Numbered from the stretch's first letter, positions 1 through 9,149 are shown. The stretch is 64,000 nt of DNA from Acetobacteraceae bacterium (GCA_025354865.1 JANXMB010000087.1:1-64000), one strand, 5' to 3'. Notes: generated by a model not told the origin, from the letters alone. A program made the numbers and translations.

Positions 1-2
1 CC

Positions 3-257
3 GCACCGGGCGTGCTGGTCGCCGCCATCACCGGGTTTGCCGCAGCCTTGGGGGAATTCGGGGCGGTCATCACCTTCGCCGCCAATATTCCCGGCCAGAC
101 ACAGACCTTGCCGCTGGCGATATACAGCGCCCTGCAAAGCCCCGGCGGGACCGAGGCAGCGGCCCGCCTGTCATTGGTATCGGTCGGACTGGCAATCGTC
201 TTTCTGACTGCGGCGGAAAGCTTAGGTCGTCGGTTGCGGGCGCGGGTCGGTCGGTGA
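3..257 (+). CDS. modB: Molybdate ABC transporter permease ModB, C-terminal part (5' end outside window)
   Basis: Inner-membrane permease of the ModABC molybdate importer; only the last ~84 codons are in the window and the frame is open to the left edge. The motif LGEFGAVITFAANIPG followed by QTLPLAIY is the characteristic ModB C-terminal stretch: the EAA-type cytoplasmic loop that contacts the ATPase, then the last membrane helix. The helix LSLVSVGLAIVFLTAAES and a basic tail end the protein. No modC follows on this strand, so the ATPase gene is either upstream or elsewhere. Confidence 0.85.
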   Translation, partial: APGVLVAAITGFAAALGEFGAVITFAANIPGQTQTLPLAIYSALQSPGGTEAAARLSLVSVGLAIVFLTAAESLGRRLRARVGR

Positions 258-390
258 TCGCGCGACCTTATAACGTAACGGCAGCGAATCATGCACTATG
301 GATCGACCGACCGGCTGGTTGGTATAGAACGCCGCAGTGCGCAGCCACCGGGATCGTCCGAGGCGCGCCGGTCGGGCAACGAGGAACACA

Positions 391-1215
391 ATGATCGTTA
401 TCGAGGGCGGCCCCTTGACCAACCCGCCGCGCTGCCTCGCCTTCGTGCTGGTGCCGTCCGATCAGGGTAGCCTGATCGTCAATCGGTTCGATCGGCAGGT
501 GTCAGCGGACGGCACCGGCTTCGGCGTCGGTCTGACGGTGCTGAGCAACGGGAGCTACGACCGCGAGGATATCGCCTTCGCCCGCACGCTGCTGGCGCTG
601 CGCCGTCGGCATTTCGGCGACGGTGTGGTTGCGGTCGATTGCGGCGCCAATATCGGTATCATGACCCTCGAATGGGCGAAGGCCATGACCGGCTGGGGTT
701 CGGTGTTGGCGATCGAGGCGCAGGAACGCATTTTCTATGCGCTCGCTGGCAATATCGCCCTGGGTAATTGTTTCAATGTCCGAGCGATCAACGCGGCGGT
801 GGGGGCGGAGACGGGGATATTGCGGATTCCGACGCCGGATTACGCCCGGCCGGGGGCGTTCAGTAGCCTGGAATTGCGGCAGCGGCGGAACAACGAATTC
901 ATCGGCCAGCCGATCCAGTACGACGATGCGCATTTGTCGCCGGTGCAGATGGTTTCGATCGACTCCCTCGCGCTGCCTCGGCTGGATTTTCTGAAGATCG
1001 ACGTGGAGGGGATGGAAGACGAGGTTCTGGCCGGTGCCGCCGACACGATCGCCCGCTGCCGCCCGATCATGACGGTCGAGCACATCAAGAGCGACGGCAC
1101 GTCCTTGGCGCAGACGTTAACCGATCGCGGTTATCGTTGCATGCTGGTGGGCATGAACATCCTGGCCGTGCACGAGTCCGACCCGACGCTGTCCCATATT
1201 ACGATCAAGGACTGA
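391..1215 (+). CDS. FkbM-family SAM-dependent methyltransferase
   Basis: A 274-aa Rossmann-fold methyltransferase of the FkbM family, which O-methylates sugars or small molecules. Motif I is VDCGANIG (residues 82-89), followed by an acidic strand end (AIEAQE). The FkbM signature FLKIDVEGMED lies at 200-210. The ATG at 391 is preferred over an in-frame start at 337 because GAGGA sits 6 nt upstream and the family begins shortly before the methyltransferase domain. It converges with the opgH-like gene and their 3' ends overlap by 11 bp. Nearby glycosyltransferases suggest a role in modifying surface glycans, but the substrate is unknown. Confidence 0.82.
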   Translation: MIVIEGGPLTNPPRCLAFVLVPSDQGSLIVNRFDRQVSADGTGFGVGLTVLSNGSYDREDIAFARTLLALRRRHFGDGVVAVDCGANIGIMTLEWAKAMTGWGSVLAIEAQERIFYALAGNIALGNCFNVRAINAAVGAETGILRIPTPDYARPGAFSSLELRQRRNNEFIGQPIQYDDAHLSPVQMVSIDSLALPRLDFLKIDVEGMEDEVLAGAADTIARCRPIMTVEHIKSDGTSLAQTLTDRGYRCMLVGMNILAVHESDPTLSHITIKD

Positions 1216-2836
1216 CCGGCGCGACACGCTCCTCCGGCATCGCGGCGATGGCGTGCGCCTGCAACCAGGCGCCGAAACGCGGATGCGCGGTCGCGACGCA
1301 GAACGGAATCGCCAGAACCAAGCCGCCGGCCAGCGGTGCAGCCCATAGCACCGTATGCCAACCCGCCGAGGCAAAAGCGCCGAACGCCGCAAGGCCGATC
1401 GCCGTGTGCGGCCAGAGCAGGCGCGTGGCCTCCCGCCAGGAAACGCCGCGATCGCCCCGGTTCTGCGGCAGCCAGGCGGGCTGCATGCCCAGCAGCAGGC
1501 GTATCGTCGTGCCGGTCTTGCCGACCACCGACACCGCATCCAGCAACAGCGCGAACGCCGTCTCCAGCGCGATTCCGGCCAGCACGCGGGCGCATCCGCC
1601 GTAGCTGGCGCGCAGCCGGGGGGACGCTAGGATCTGCACGTAGCCCAACAGTTTCGGGGCGTAGATCGCGCCGGCCCAGCCCAGCATGACGGTCAGGACG
1701 GGGCCGGCGGGGAAGGGCGATACATTGTCGGTCGCCGCTGCCCAGGCCGCCGCGAACAGCAGGATCAGATAGAACGGCGTGCAACCGAACAGCAGAATCG
1801 CCTGGATCAATTGCCACCGCCCCATCGGTCGCAAGCCCGGCATCGTCAGCAGGAACCGGTATTCCAGATTGCCGGCGAGCCAGCGGAGCTCCCGTCGCAT
1901 GAACTCGGGCAGGGCAGGGGGATTGGCCTCGAAGGAGCCGTCTTCCTCCGGCAGCAGCCGCACACCCCAGCCGGCGCCGGCCAGCAACGCGGCCTCGATC
2001 TGGTCGTGCGACAGAATGGGGCGCCCGTTCGGCAGCAGCGGCAGCCTGGCATGGGCGCGAAACGGGGCGATGCGGATCATCGCGTTGTGGCCCCAGTAGC
2101 AGGCCTCGTCGCCTTGCCACCACGCGAGTGCCGCCGCCCACGTCCGCATCCCCGCGCGCATCCCGAACTGGAACAGACGCGGGAAGGCGGACGACGCCGG
2201 TAGCCCCACCGTCAGATGCTGCACGATGGCAAGGTGGGGATTCGCCTCCATCTCCTGCGCAAGGCGCAACACCGCGCGTGGCGTCATGGCCGAGTCCGCG
2301 TCCAGCACGAGCATCGACGCGAACCCGGCCGCTTCGTTGTCGAGGAACGCCATGATGTTGCCGGCTTTGAACCGATCGTTGTCGGCCCGCCGCCGGTAGC
2401 GGATGCGGTTGGGATCGCGATCGGCGGATCGGAAGGCTTCGATCGCCGGTTCCTCCGACGCATCGGAACTGTCGGACAGGACGAACAAAGCGAACCGATC
2501 GCCCGCGCCGGCAGCGTCCAGCCCGTCCAACAGCCGGCGCAGCGAGGGCAGCACGACGCCCATATCCTCATTCCGCACGGTGACCGCGATGGCGATGCGC
2601 GCGCTGGGGACGGGGAACGACGACGGCGCGGTGCGGCGGCGCAGCAGCGCGGTCAGTCCGACAACGCCCTGCGCGAAGCATACGCCGACCCACAGCGTCG
2701 CCAGCGCGAAACTACCCATCGCCGCCGCTTTCGCCACGGTCCACCCGCCCGGCGCCAAAGCGCGATGCATCGCCCACCACAGCAGCCCGGCCATGAAAAG
2801 ACTGAGGCACACGACAATCGAGCGGCGGCGTTTCAT
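1205..2836 (-). CDS. opgH: Glucan biosynthesis glucosyltransferase H (OpgH/MdoH-like)
   Basis: A 543-aa inner-membrane GT2 glycosyltransferase of the OpgH type, which polymerises UDP-glucose into osmoregulated periplasmic glucan. Two N-terminal helices (about residues 6-25 and 36-60) precede the catalytic domain. That domain carries KAGN (158-161), the acidic VLDADSAM (177-184) and RRELRWLAGN (314-323), corresponding to the family's QxxRW. Several C-terminal helices follow. It is somewhat shorter than enterobacterial OpgH. The ATG at 2836 is chosen for an AAGGA upstream and for the start of the first helix. No opgG is adjacent. It is divergent from the GT4 gene with only 45 bp between starts, so promoters must be compact. 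Confidence 0.85.
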   Translation of the reverse strand: MKRRRSIVVCLSLFMAGLLWWAMHRALAPGGWTVAKAAAMGSFALATLWVGVCFAQGVVGLTALLRRRTAPSSFPVPSARIAIAVTVRNEDMGVVLPSLRRLLDGLDAAGAGDRFALFVLSDSSDASEEPAIEAFRSADRDPNRIRYRRRADNDRFKAGNIMAFLDNEAAGFASMLVLDADSAMTPRAVLRLAQEMEANPHLAIVQHLTVGLPASSAFPRLFQFGMRAGMRTWAAALAWWQGDEACYWGHNAMIRIAPFRAHARLPLLPNGRPILSHDQIEAALLAGAGWGVRLLPEEDGSFEANPPALPEFMRRELRWLAGNLEYRFLLTMPGLRPMGRWQLIQAILLFGCTPFYLILLFAAAWAAATDNVSPFPAGPVLTVMLGWAGAIYAPKLLGYVQILASPRLRASYGGCARVLAGIALETAFALLLDAVSVVGKTGTTIRLLLGMQPAWLPQNRGDRGVSWREATRLLWPHTAIGLAAFGAFASAGWHTVLWAAPLAGGLVLAIPFCVATAHPRFGAWLQAHAIAAMPEERVAPVSP

Positions 2837-2881
2837 TTCCGGTCCTTGGACGGCGATGGCGGGGCCTGTATAGCGGTTATC

Positions 2882-3994
2882 ATGCAACAAAGCGCCGACC
2901 CCACCGTTGCCGTGGTGCTCCCCCCTCGGGAAGGCTTCGGCCCCCGGCGCACCGGAGCGCTCGGATTGCTCGCGCGGCGGTATGTCGCGACGCCGGGCTT
3001 TCGCACCACCATCTTCGGTGGTCCGCAGGATGGGCCGGTGTTTCCGAACATCGACTTCGTGCCGGTCAAGCCCACCGTCTGGTGGCCGGGGCCGACCAAT
3101 GTGCGCTTCGCCATCGCTGTCGCCGCCCGGCTGAAGCAAACGCGCCCGGCCTTGATCGAGGTGCATAACCGCCCCGAAATCGCCCTGGCGATCGCCGCCC
3201 GCCTGCCGGACATTCCGGTGACGCTGATCCTCAACAACGATCCGCAGGAAATGCGCGGCGCACAGACCGCGTCCGAACGCGGGGCGCTGCTGGCGAAGCT
3301 GGCGCTGGTCATGACGTCGTCCGAATACCTGCGCGGCCGGTTGCTGGACGGGGTTGCCAATCCCGCCCGCCCCCCGGCGGTGCTGCCGAACTGCCTGGAC
3401 CTGAACGAATTGCCGCCGCCCCGTCCGCGCGAACGGCTGATCCTGTTCGCCGGCCGGGTCGTGGCGGAAAAAGGCCCCGACGCCTTCGTCATGGCCTGCG
3501 CCGCCGCGCTGCCGCTGCTTCCGGGCTGGCGCGCCATCGCCATCGGCGCCGATCGCTTCCGGGAAGACAGCCCCGAAACCGCCTTCGTGCAATCCGTCCG
3601 CGCCGCCGCCGAACATGCCCCGGTCGCCATGGCCGGCTATCGCGACCACCCCGAGGTGCTGGACGCGATGTCCCGAGCAGCCATTGTCGTGGTGCCGAGC
3701 CGTTGGCCGGAACCGTTTGGGCTGGTGGCGTTGGAGGCGATGGCGAGCGGTGCGGCGTTGATCTGCTCCCCACGCGGCGGCTTGCGGGAAGTCGCGGGCG
3801 ACACCGCCCTGTATGCCGACCCCGATCGGCCCGAGGGCATCGCCGCCGCTCTCAAGCTGCTCGGCCGCGACGAGGCCCGGCGCAACGACATGGCCGCCGC
3901 CGGCCGTGCCCGCGCCCGCCAGTTCGATCTGCCGGTCATCGCCGAACAATTGGCGGCCTTGCGCTGCGGTGTGCTGGGCGCGGGTGGCCGATAG
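2882..3994 (+). CDS. Glycosyltransferase family 4 protein
   Basis: A 370-aa GT-B fold retaining glycosyltransferase. The C-terminal nucleotide-sugar domain is clear: LILFAGRVVAEKGPDAF (GRxxxxKG), then VVVPSRWPEPFGLVALEAMASG, containing the EPFGLVxLEA catalytic signature, and a PRGGLREV loop. The N-terminal acceptor domain is compact, and LIEVHNRPEIAL is typical of cell-wall or capsular polysaccharide transferases. The start at 2882 was chosen because the long upstream extension in this frame is antisense to opgH. Together with the FkbM and OpgH genes it forms a small envelope-glycan neighbourhood. Acceptor and donor sugar are not predictable. Confidence 0.85.
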   Translation: MQQSADPTVAVVLPPREGFGPRRTGALGLLARRYVATPGFRTTIFGGPQDGPVFPNIDFVPVKPTVWWPGPTNVRFAIAVAARLKQTRPALIEVHNRPEIALAIAARLPDIPVTLILNNDPQEMRGAQTASERGALLAKLALVMTSSEYLRGRLLDGVANPARPPAVLPNCLDLNELPPPRPRERLILFAGRVVAEKGPDAFVMACAAALPLLPGWRAIAIGADRFREDSPETAFVQSVRAAAEHAPVAMAGYRDHPEVLDAMSRAAIVVVPSRWPEPFGLVALEAMASGAALICSPRGGLREVAGDTALYADPDRPEGIAAALKLLGRDEARRNDMAAAGRARARQFDLPVIAEQLAALRCGVLGAGGR

Positions 3995-4044
3995 CCCGCA
4001 ACATCCCTATATGGACGCCCTGGACATAAATCGGAGGCGCCCCC

Positions 4045-5022
4045 ATGCCCGAACTCAATCCCGACCTGGTACCGGTGACGGTGCTGACCGGCTACCTCGG
4101 TGCCGGTAAGACCACGCTGCTGAACCGCATTCTGACCGAAAACCACGGCAAGAAATATGCGGTGATCATCAACGAGTTCGGCGAACTCGGGGTGGACAAC
4201 GACCTCGTTGTCGATACCGACGAGGAAGTGTTCGAAATGAACAACGGCTGCATCTGCTGCACCGTGCGCGGCGACCTGATCCGCATCGTTGGCGGGCTGA
4301 TGAAGCGGCGCGACAAATTCGACGGCATCATCGTCGAAACCACCGGCCTAGCGAACCCCGCCCCGGTCGCGCAAACCTTCTTCGTGGACGAGGGTGTGAA
4401 GGCGAAAACCCGCCTCGACGCCATCGTCACCGTGGTCGATGCCAAGCATTTGCCGGCGCGGCTTCTGGATAGCAGCGAGGCCGAGGACCAGATCGCCTTC
4501 GCCGATGTGATCGTGCTGAACAAAACCGATCTGGTGACGCCCGAAGAACTGGAAGCCGTCGAAGCCAAAATCCGCGCCATCAACCGCTTCGCCACCATTC
4601 ACCGCACCCAGCGCTCGGCCGTCGCGATCGACACGGTGATGAACCAAGGCGCCTTCGACCTGTCCCGCGTGCTGGCGTTCCAACCCGACTTCCTGTCCGG
4701 CGACGACGATCACGAACATAACGAGGACATCTCCTCCATGAGTTTCGAGGTCGCGGCCCCGATCGATCCGGAGAAATTCAACGCCTGGATCGGCGCGCTG
4801 TTGCAGGACAAAGGCCCCGATCTGCTGCGCACCAAGGGCATCCTGTCCTACCAGAACGAGGATCGGCGCTTCGCATTTCAGGCCGTGCACATGATCGCCG
4901 ATGGCGATTTCGTGGCGCCGTGGAAAGAAAACGAAGCCCGCGTCAGCCGCATCGTGTTCATCGGCCGGAACCTCAATCGTCCGCAGTTGCGCCGCGGCTT
5001 CGAAGGCTGCGCCGCAGCATGA
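4045..5022 (+). CDS. CobW/ZNG1-family GTPase (metal chaperone)
   Basis: A 325-aa COG0523 G3E GTPase that delivers zinc or cobalt to client proteins. Visible elements are the P-loop GYLGAGKTT (16-24), the CxCC metal-binding motif CICC (69-72), Walker B-like IIVETTGLANP, the guanine-specificity motif NKTD (159-162), an acidic/His patch DDDHEHNED and the CobW C-terminal domain. GGAGG lies 6-7 nt upstream of the ATG. The stop overlaps the start of the WD40 gene by ATGA, so the two are translationally coupled. No cobalamin genes are nearby, so zinc handling is more likely than B12 synthesis; no Zur box was identified. Confidence 0.88.
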   Translation: MPELNPDLVPVTVLTGYLGAGKTTLLNRILTENHGKKYAVIINEFGELGVDNDLVVDTDEEVFEMNNGCICCTVRGDLIRIVGGLMKRRDKFDGIIVETTGLANPAPVAQTFFVDEGVKAKTRLDAIVTVVDAKHLPARLLDSSEAEDQIAFADVIVLNKTDLVTPEELEAVEAKIRAINRFATIHRTQRSAVAIDTVMNQGAFDLSRVLAFQPDFLSGDDDHEHNEDISSMSFEVAAPIDPEKFNAWIGALLQDKGPDLLRTKGILSYQNEDRRFAFQAVHMIADGDFVAPWKENEARVSRIVFIGRNLNRPQLRRGFEGCAAA

Positions 5023-6059
5023 GCGGGACCGGCAAGCGCGCGCAATTCCGGGTCGAAACCCAGGGCACGCAACGCGAACTCGGCGCCTTCGTCGTCGCCG
5101 CGCGGTTTTCCGGCGACGGTCGGACCCTGGCCTTTGCGTTGGGCGACGGTTCGGTGCGACTGGTCGCGCTGGCCGATCCCGACACCTGGCACACCGTCGA
5201 CGCGCACGACGGCGGCATCCTGGCGCTGGAACCGGATAGCCAGCCGACCGGCTTCGTGACCGGCGGCGACGACGGTAAATTGCGCCGCATCGCGGCCGAC
5301 GGCACCGTATCCGACATCGCGCAGTTCGGCATGAAATGGGTGGAGCAGGTCGCGATCCACGCATCCGGCACGATCGCCGCCGGGGTGGGCAAGGTCGTGC
5401 ATCTGTTCGACAAGACCGGCCGCAAGCTGAAAGAATTGGTCCACCCGTCGAGTGTGACCGGCCTGGCATTCGATGCCAAAGGCAAGCGCATCGGCGCCTC
5501 GCACTACAATGGCGTGACCCTGTGGTTCGTCGCCGCGAAGGTCGATAGCCCCCGCAAACTGGAATGGAAAGGCAGCCATATCGGCGTCGCGATCCACCCG
5601 AAGGACGAGGCGATCGTCAGCGCCATGCAGGAAAACGCCCTGCACGGCTGGGCGTTGCCCGACGGCAAGCACATGCGCATGAGCGGCTACCCGTCGAAAA
5701 CCCTCGCGCTGTCGTTCAGCAAGAACGGCAAATGGCTCGCCAGCAGCGGCGCCGACGCGATGGTTCTGTGGCCGTTTCACGGCGGCGGACCGATGGGCAA
5801 AGCACCGACGGAACTGGCCGGCGGCGACGGCATCATCTGCAATCGGGTCGCCTGCCACCCGACGAACGACATCGTCGCGGGTGGTTTCGCCGATGGGTTG
5901 GTGGTCGTGGCGGACATCGCATCGGCTCGCATCGTGCCGGTGGTTCCGCCGGATCATGGGCCGATTTCCAGCTTGGCCTGGAGTCCGGACGGCACCCTGT
6001 TGGCCATCGGCACCGAAACCGGCTACGCTGCCATCGTGGACTTCGCCGCTCGGGGCTAA
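5019..6059 (+). CDS. WD40-repeat beta-propeller protein, partner of the CobW GTPase
   Basis: A 346-aa protein made of WD40-like blades, for example VVAARFSGDGRTLAFALGDG, ISSLAWSPDGTLLAIGTETG and ALSFSKNGKWLASSGADA. No signal peptide is visible, so it is probably cytoplasmic and acts as a protein-interaction scaffold. Its ATG lies inside the stop of the CobW gene (ATGA), so the two are translated in a coupled way. Pairing of COG0523 GTPases with WD40 proteins recurs in alphaproteobacteria and suggests a physical complex, but the WD40 protein's function is not established. Confidence 0.82.
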   Translation: MSGTGKRAQFRVETQGTQRELGAFVVAARFSGDGRTLAFALGDGSVRLVALADPDTWHTVDAHDGGILALEPDSQPTGFVTGGDDGKLRRIAADGTVSDIAQFGMKWVEQVAIHASGTIAAGVGKVVHLFDKTGRKLKELVHPSSVTGLAFDAKGKRIGASHYNGVTLWFVAAKVDSPRKLEWKGSHIGVAIHPKDEAIVSAMQENALHGWALPDGKHMRMSGYPSKTLALSFSKNGKWLASSGADAMVLWPFHGGGPMGKAPTELAGGDGIICNRVACHPTNDIVAGGFADGLVVVADIASARIVPVVPPDHGPISSLAWSPDGTLLAIGTETGYAAIVDFAARG

Positions 6060-6154
6060 ATTGGCCGGTTCGCCGATCCTGGCCGTTCGATTTAATGCCG
6101 ATCCGCCTTGCGACCGGCCGATAGAACCAGCGGACCGCTGGTCGGGAGACTGCC

Positions 6155-7015
6155 ATGGACATGCAAATCGAAGCCTTCGCCCAGCTGCCCACGGTCGAGG
6201 GGCCGGTCGTCTACCTCGCCCACATGGCGGAGAAGCCGCACTCCTTCACATTCCCGCAGCCGCCGGGCGTGCCGATGACCAACATCGTGACCGAAACCGT
6301 CGCTGTGGCCATCCACGACATGCGCCCGATCGCCGCCGACCTGTCGCTCGACCGTGAAGGCTTCGCGTTGATCGATTGCCCCACCGCACAGCACGATTTT
6401 TACAATGAGGACGAGTTGCGCCGCGTCTGCTACCCCGAAACCGAACGCGCCTTGCTGGCGGCGACGGGGGCGAGCCGAGCGGTGATATTCGATCACACCC
6501 ATCGCCGTCGGATGTGGGAGGGGGAGGACCGGATGCCCGGCGTGCCGCGTCAGCCGGTGGCCCGCATTCACGGCGATTATACCGAGACATCGGGGCCGCA
6601 ACGCGTCCGCGACATCATGGGCGACGAGGCAGAGGCGCTGCTGCGGAAGCGGTTTGCGATCGTGAACCTCTGGCGCCCGATCGTTGGGCCGCTGTTCGAT
6701 GCGCCGTTGGCGTTGATCCATGCCGGCACTGTCGCGGATGCGGATTGGGTGACGCACGACCTGATTTACCGCGATCGCGTCGGCGAGATTTTCGCCCTGA
6801 CCTACAACCCGGACCATCGCTGGTTCTACGCCCCGGCGATGCAAACGCATGAGGCGTTATTGCTGAAATGCTTTGACTCGGCCCGCGACGGACGCGCCCG
6901 CTTCATGCCGCACACCTCGTTCGAGGACCCGACGGCCCCGGCCGATATGCGCCCGCGGGAAAGCATCGAGTTGCGCGTGCTGCTGTTCTTCGAAGAACCG
7001 GCCGAGACCGTTTGA
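6155..7015 (+). CDS. CmcJ/NvfI-family (AsaB-like) oxidoreductase homologue
   Basis: A 286-aa protein related to CmcJ (cephamycin 7-alpha-methoxylation), fungal AsaB and GA4 desaturase, a family with a double-stranded beta-helix Fe(II)/2-oxoglutarate fold. Family marks include HDFYNEDEL near residue 85, VIFDHTHRR, a conserved HGDYT, VNLWRPI near 170, and a C-terminal HTSFEDP followed by RESIELRVLLFF. The ATG at 6155 has GGGAGA 5 nt upstream. It stands alone between the WD40 gene and dnaA, with which it converges 19 bp apart. Bacterial members are mostly uncharacterised, so family assignment is good but substrate is unknown. Confidence 0.78.
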   Translation: MDMQIEAFAQLPTVEGPVVYLAHMAEKPHSFTFPQPPGVPMTNIVTETVAVAIHDMRPIAADLSLDREGFALIDCPTAQHDFYNEDELRRVCYPETERALLAATGASRAVIFDHTHRRRMWEGEDRMPGVPRQPVARIHGDYTETSGPQRVRDIMGDEAEALLRKRFAIVNLWRPIVGPLFDAPLALIHAGTVADADWVTHDLIYRDRVGEIFALTYNPDHRWFYAPAMQTHEALLLKCFDSARDGRARFMPHTSFEDPTAPADMRPRESIELRVLLFFEEPAETV

Positions 7016-7034
7016 ACCGGGCCGGCTCGCGCCG

Positions 7035-8471
7035 TCAGGATTCCAGCAACCGCCGCAGCAATTCGACGTCCTCGGCGAAGGTGCCGTCGCGTTCCATCAG
7101 TTCGTTCACCCGCGATATCGCGTGCATGACGGTGGTGTGATCGCGGTTGCCGAACTTCCGGCCGATTTCGGGCAAGCTGCGGCTGGTGAGCTGCTTGGAC
7201 AGATACATTGCCACCTGCCGAGGCCGAGCAACGAGACGCGCACGGCGGGCGGACGACATGTCGGACACCCGGATTCCGTAATGTTCGGAGACTTTTTTCT
7301 GGATCTCGTCGATCGAGATGCGCCGATCATTGGCTTTCAGTAGGTCGTGCAGGACCTCGTGCGTTGCTTCCAGCGTGATCGCGCGGCCGAACAAATTGGC
7401 ATGGGCGATCAGGCGGTTCAGCGCCCCTTCGAGCTCGCGCACGTTGCTGGTGATTTTATGCGCGAGATATTCCAACACTTTGGGCGGCACCGGCACGCCT
7501 GCGCGGACGGCCTTGGTTTCCAGGATGGACAGGCGCAACTCGTAGGTTGTGGTGTGCAGGTCGGCGACCATGCCGCAGCCCAGCCGGGTTTTCAGGCGGT
7601 CTTCCAATTGGAGGTCCGACGGGGATTTGTCCGACGACACCACGATTTGTTTACCGGCTTCCACCAAGTAATTGAACGTGTGAAAAAACTCTTCTTGGGT
7701 GTTGTCCTTGCCGATCAGGAATTGCAGATCGTCGATCATCAACACATCGACGCCGCGCAATTGTTCCTTGAATTCCATCGTCGAATGCGAGCGGATCGCG
7801 GCGATGAAGCGATACATGAATTTTTCGGCGGACATGTAGGTGAACAGGACGGGCTTTTGGCCGGCGGTTTCGTTCCGTCGGGTCAATTCCCAGGCGATTG
7901 CGTGCATCAGATGGGTTTTGCCCAACCCCACCCCGCCATACAGGAACAAAGGGTTGAACCCATGCGCCGACGGCTGTTCGGCCACGCGGCGGGCGCAGGC
8001 GTAGGCGAATTCGTTGGGTTTGCCGACGACGAAGCCATCGAAGGTGAAACGCGGATCCAGCGCCGCCGCGAGGTCGGATCGCAGCCCCAACCGATCGTCC
8101 GGCGCGACCGTTTCGGCGGCAACCTTCGGCGGTTCGGGCGGTTCGAACGTCGGTCCGACGGCATCGTCGTGCGGCATCGCAGCGACGGCGGTGTGGGCAA
8201 CGCGCAGCACGACCCGGAGCACCGAGGGGTTTTCCTGCTTCCACAAGGCATCGAACCGCGCACCGTAGCGGTCGCTAACCCAATCGCGCAGGAAACGTGT
8301 GGGGAGTTGCAGTGTTACTTCGTCGCCCTCCGCGCCGGCTAAGACGATTTGCTGCAGCCAGGCGCGATATTCGATGTCGCCGAGTTCGATGCGGAGGCGG
8401 CGGAGGATGCGTTCCCATTGTGCTGCGATTTGCACGGAGTCCACGATCGCTCCCCCATCAGTCGTGGCCAT
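7035..8471 (-). CDS. dnaA: Chromosomal replication initiator DnaA
   Basis: A 478-aa AAA+ initiator that opens oriC and loads helicase. Domain I (1-85) is followed by a short linker and then the AAA+ domain. That domain carries Walker A GGVGLGKTH (179-187), Walker B VLMIDD (243-248) and sensor motifs. The C-terminal helix-turn-helix domain carries the DnaA signature NRDHTTVMHAI (442-452), which reads DnaA boxes. The ATG at 8471 is selected over one 14 codons upstream because AGGGGGA precedes it. It lies downstream of rpsT on the same strand, separated by a 408-bp structured spacer. Confidence 0.97.
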   Translation of the reverse strand: MATTDGGAIVDSVQIAAQWERILRRLRIELGDIEYRAWLQQIVLAGAEGDEVTLQLPTRFLRDWVSDRYGARFDALWKQENPSVLRVVLRVAHTAVAAMPHDDAVGPTFEPPEPPKVAAETVAPDDRLGLRSDLAAALDPRFTFDGFVVGKPNEFAYACARRVAEQPSAHGFNPLFLYGGVGLGKTHLMHAIAWELTRRNETAGQKPVLFTYMSAEKFMYRFIAAIRSHSTMEFKEQLRGVDVLMIDDLQFLIGKDNTQEEFFHTFNYLVEAGKQIVVSSDKSPSDLQLEDRLKTRLGCGMVADLHTTTYELRLSILETKAVRAGVPVPPKVLEYLAHKITSNVRELEGALNRLIAHANLFGRAITLEATHEVLHDLLKANDRRISIDEIQKKVSEHYGIRVSDMSSARRARLVARPRQVAMYLSKQLTSRSLPEIGRKFGNRDHTTVMHAISRVNELMERDGTFAEDVELLRRLLES

Positions 8472-8696
8472 TTGCGCGTCCCCCTGAAGAATTGCCACGT
8501 AACAGCGGCGCATTCTTCGATGCAGTCATAAAAAACAACTCTCCCGGAACGATTTCGACGTCCGGACGAGTGCCGATTTCGCGGTAATCTTCTACGTCGA
8601 GAGTACCGTTCCGATCGGGCCGATGCGATGAATTTAAGTCAAACGATGACAGGTCGGCAAGCCGGATTCGGCTTATGCTCAAAATATTCAATAGAG

Positions 8697-8715
8697 AACG
8701 CAATCTTATTGCGTT
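8697..8715. repeat. Inverted repeat in the dnaA upstream region
   Basis: Perfect 8-bp arms AACGCAAT and ATTGCGTT flank a 3-nt centre. It lies 226 bp upstream of dnaA. A second palindrome, CCGATC-N6-GATCGG, follows at 8725-8742. They could be protein-binding sites; no regulator can be named. Confidence 0.6.
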
Positions 8716-8772
8716 TGTTACTGTCCGATCAAATTAGATCGGGCTGACCCGATTCCGGTTGCGGAATCGAAA

Positions 8773-8810
8773 TCAACCTGACAGTTCGTTGGTAAGAACT
8801 GTCAGGTTGA
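8773..8810 (-). terminator. Perfect 15-bp hairpin downstream of rpsT
   Basis: Arms 8773-8787 and 8796-8810 are perfect complements with an 8-nt loop. On the rpsT transcript the stem is followed only by a short T-rich stretch (GATTTCG), so it is a weak intrinsic terminator or an mRNA-stabilising or attenuating hairpin separating rpsT from dnaA. Confidence 0.55.
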
Positions 8811-8879
8811 CTGTTCTTATTTTAAGTGCGGCAAATATGCCGAGGCCCGGTACGCCGGTCAAGCGTGCCGGTTCGATAA

Positions 8880-9149
8880 TCAGGCGGTCGCGATCGCCTT
8901 TACCCGCGCCGAGAGCCGGGACAGCTTGCGGGCGACCGTGTTCAGGTGCGTGACGCCCTTGCCGGCGGCGCGCTGCATCTCGGGCTGCGCCGCACGCAGG
9001 GCTTCGGCCGCAGCGGCCTTGTCGCCGCTGGCGATCGCCGTTTCGACCTTCTTCACAAAGGTCCGCATACGGGACTTGCGCGCGGTGTTCCGCTCGGTGC
9101 GGGTCGCGGTCTGGCGGATGCGCTTACGCGCGGATGCGTTGTTGGCCAT
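8880..9149 (-). CDS. rpsT: 30S ribosomal protein S20
   Basis: An 89-aa basic protein with the S20 hallmarks: N-terminal [13 protein letters not shown], then [11 protein letters not shown], and a C-terminal [20 protein letters not shown]. It binds 16S rRNA early in 30S assembly. Length matches the family (about 87-90 aa). It is transcribed from the sigma70-type promoter at 9234-9262 and lies directly upstream of dnaA on the same strand. Confidence 0.97.
   Translation of the reverse strand: MANNASARKRIRQTATRTERNTARKSRMRTFVKKVETAIASGDKAAAAEALRAAQPEMQRAAGKGVTHLNTVARKLSRLSARVKAIATA

Larger units (their letters stand above)
8472..8879. promoter_or_regulatory. AT-rich, palindrome-rich rpsT-dnaA spacer (dnaA control region, possible origin)
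   Basis: A 408-bp gene-free spacer. Its middle part (about 8,620-8,840) is clearly richer in A/T than the surrounding coding DNA. It contains three inverted repeats: 8697-8715, 8725-8742 and 8773-8810. No perfect TTATCCACA box was found by eye, so origin function is only a possibility; control of dnaA transcription is certain to lie here in some form. Confidence 0.5.
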
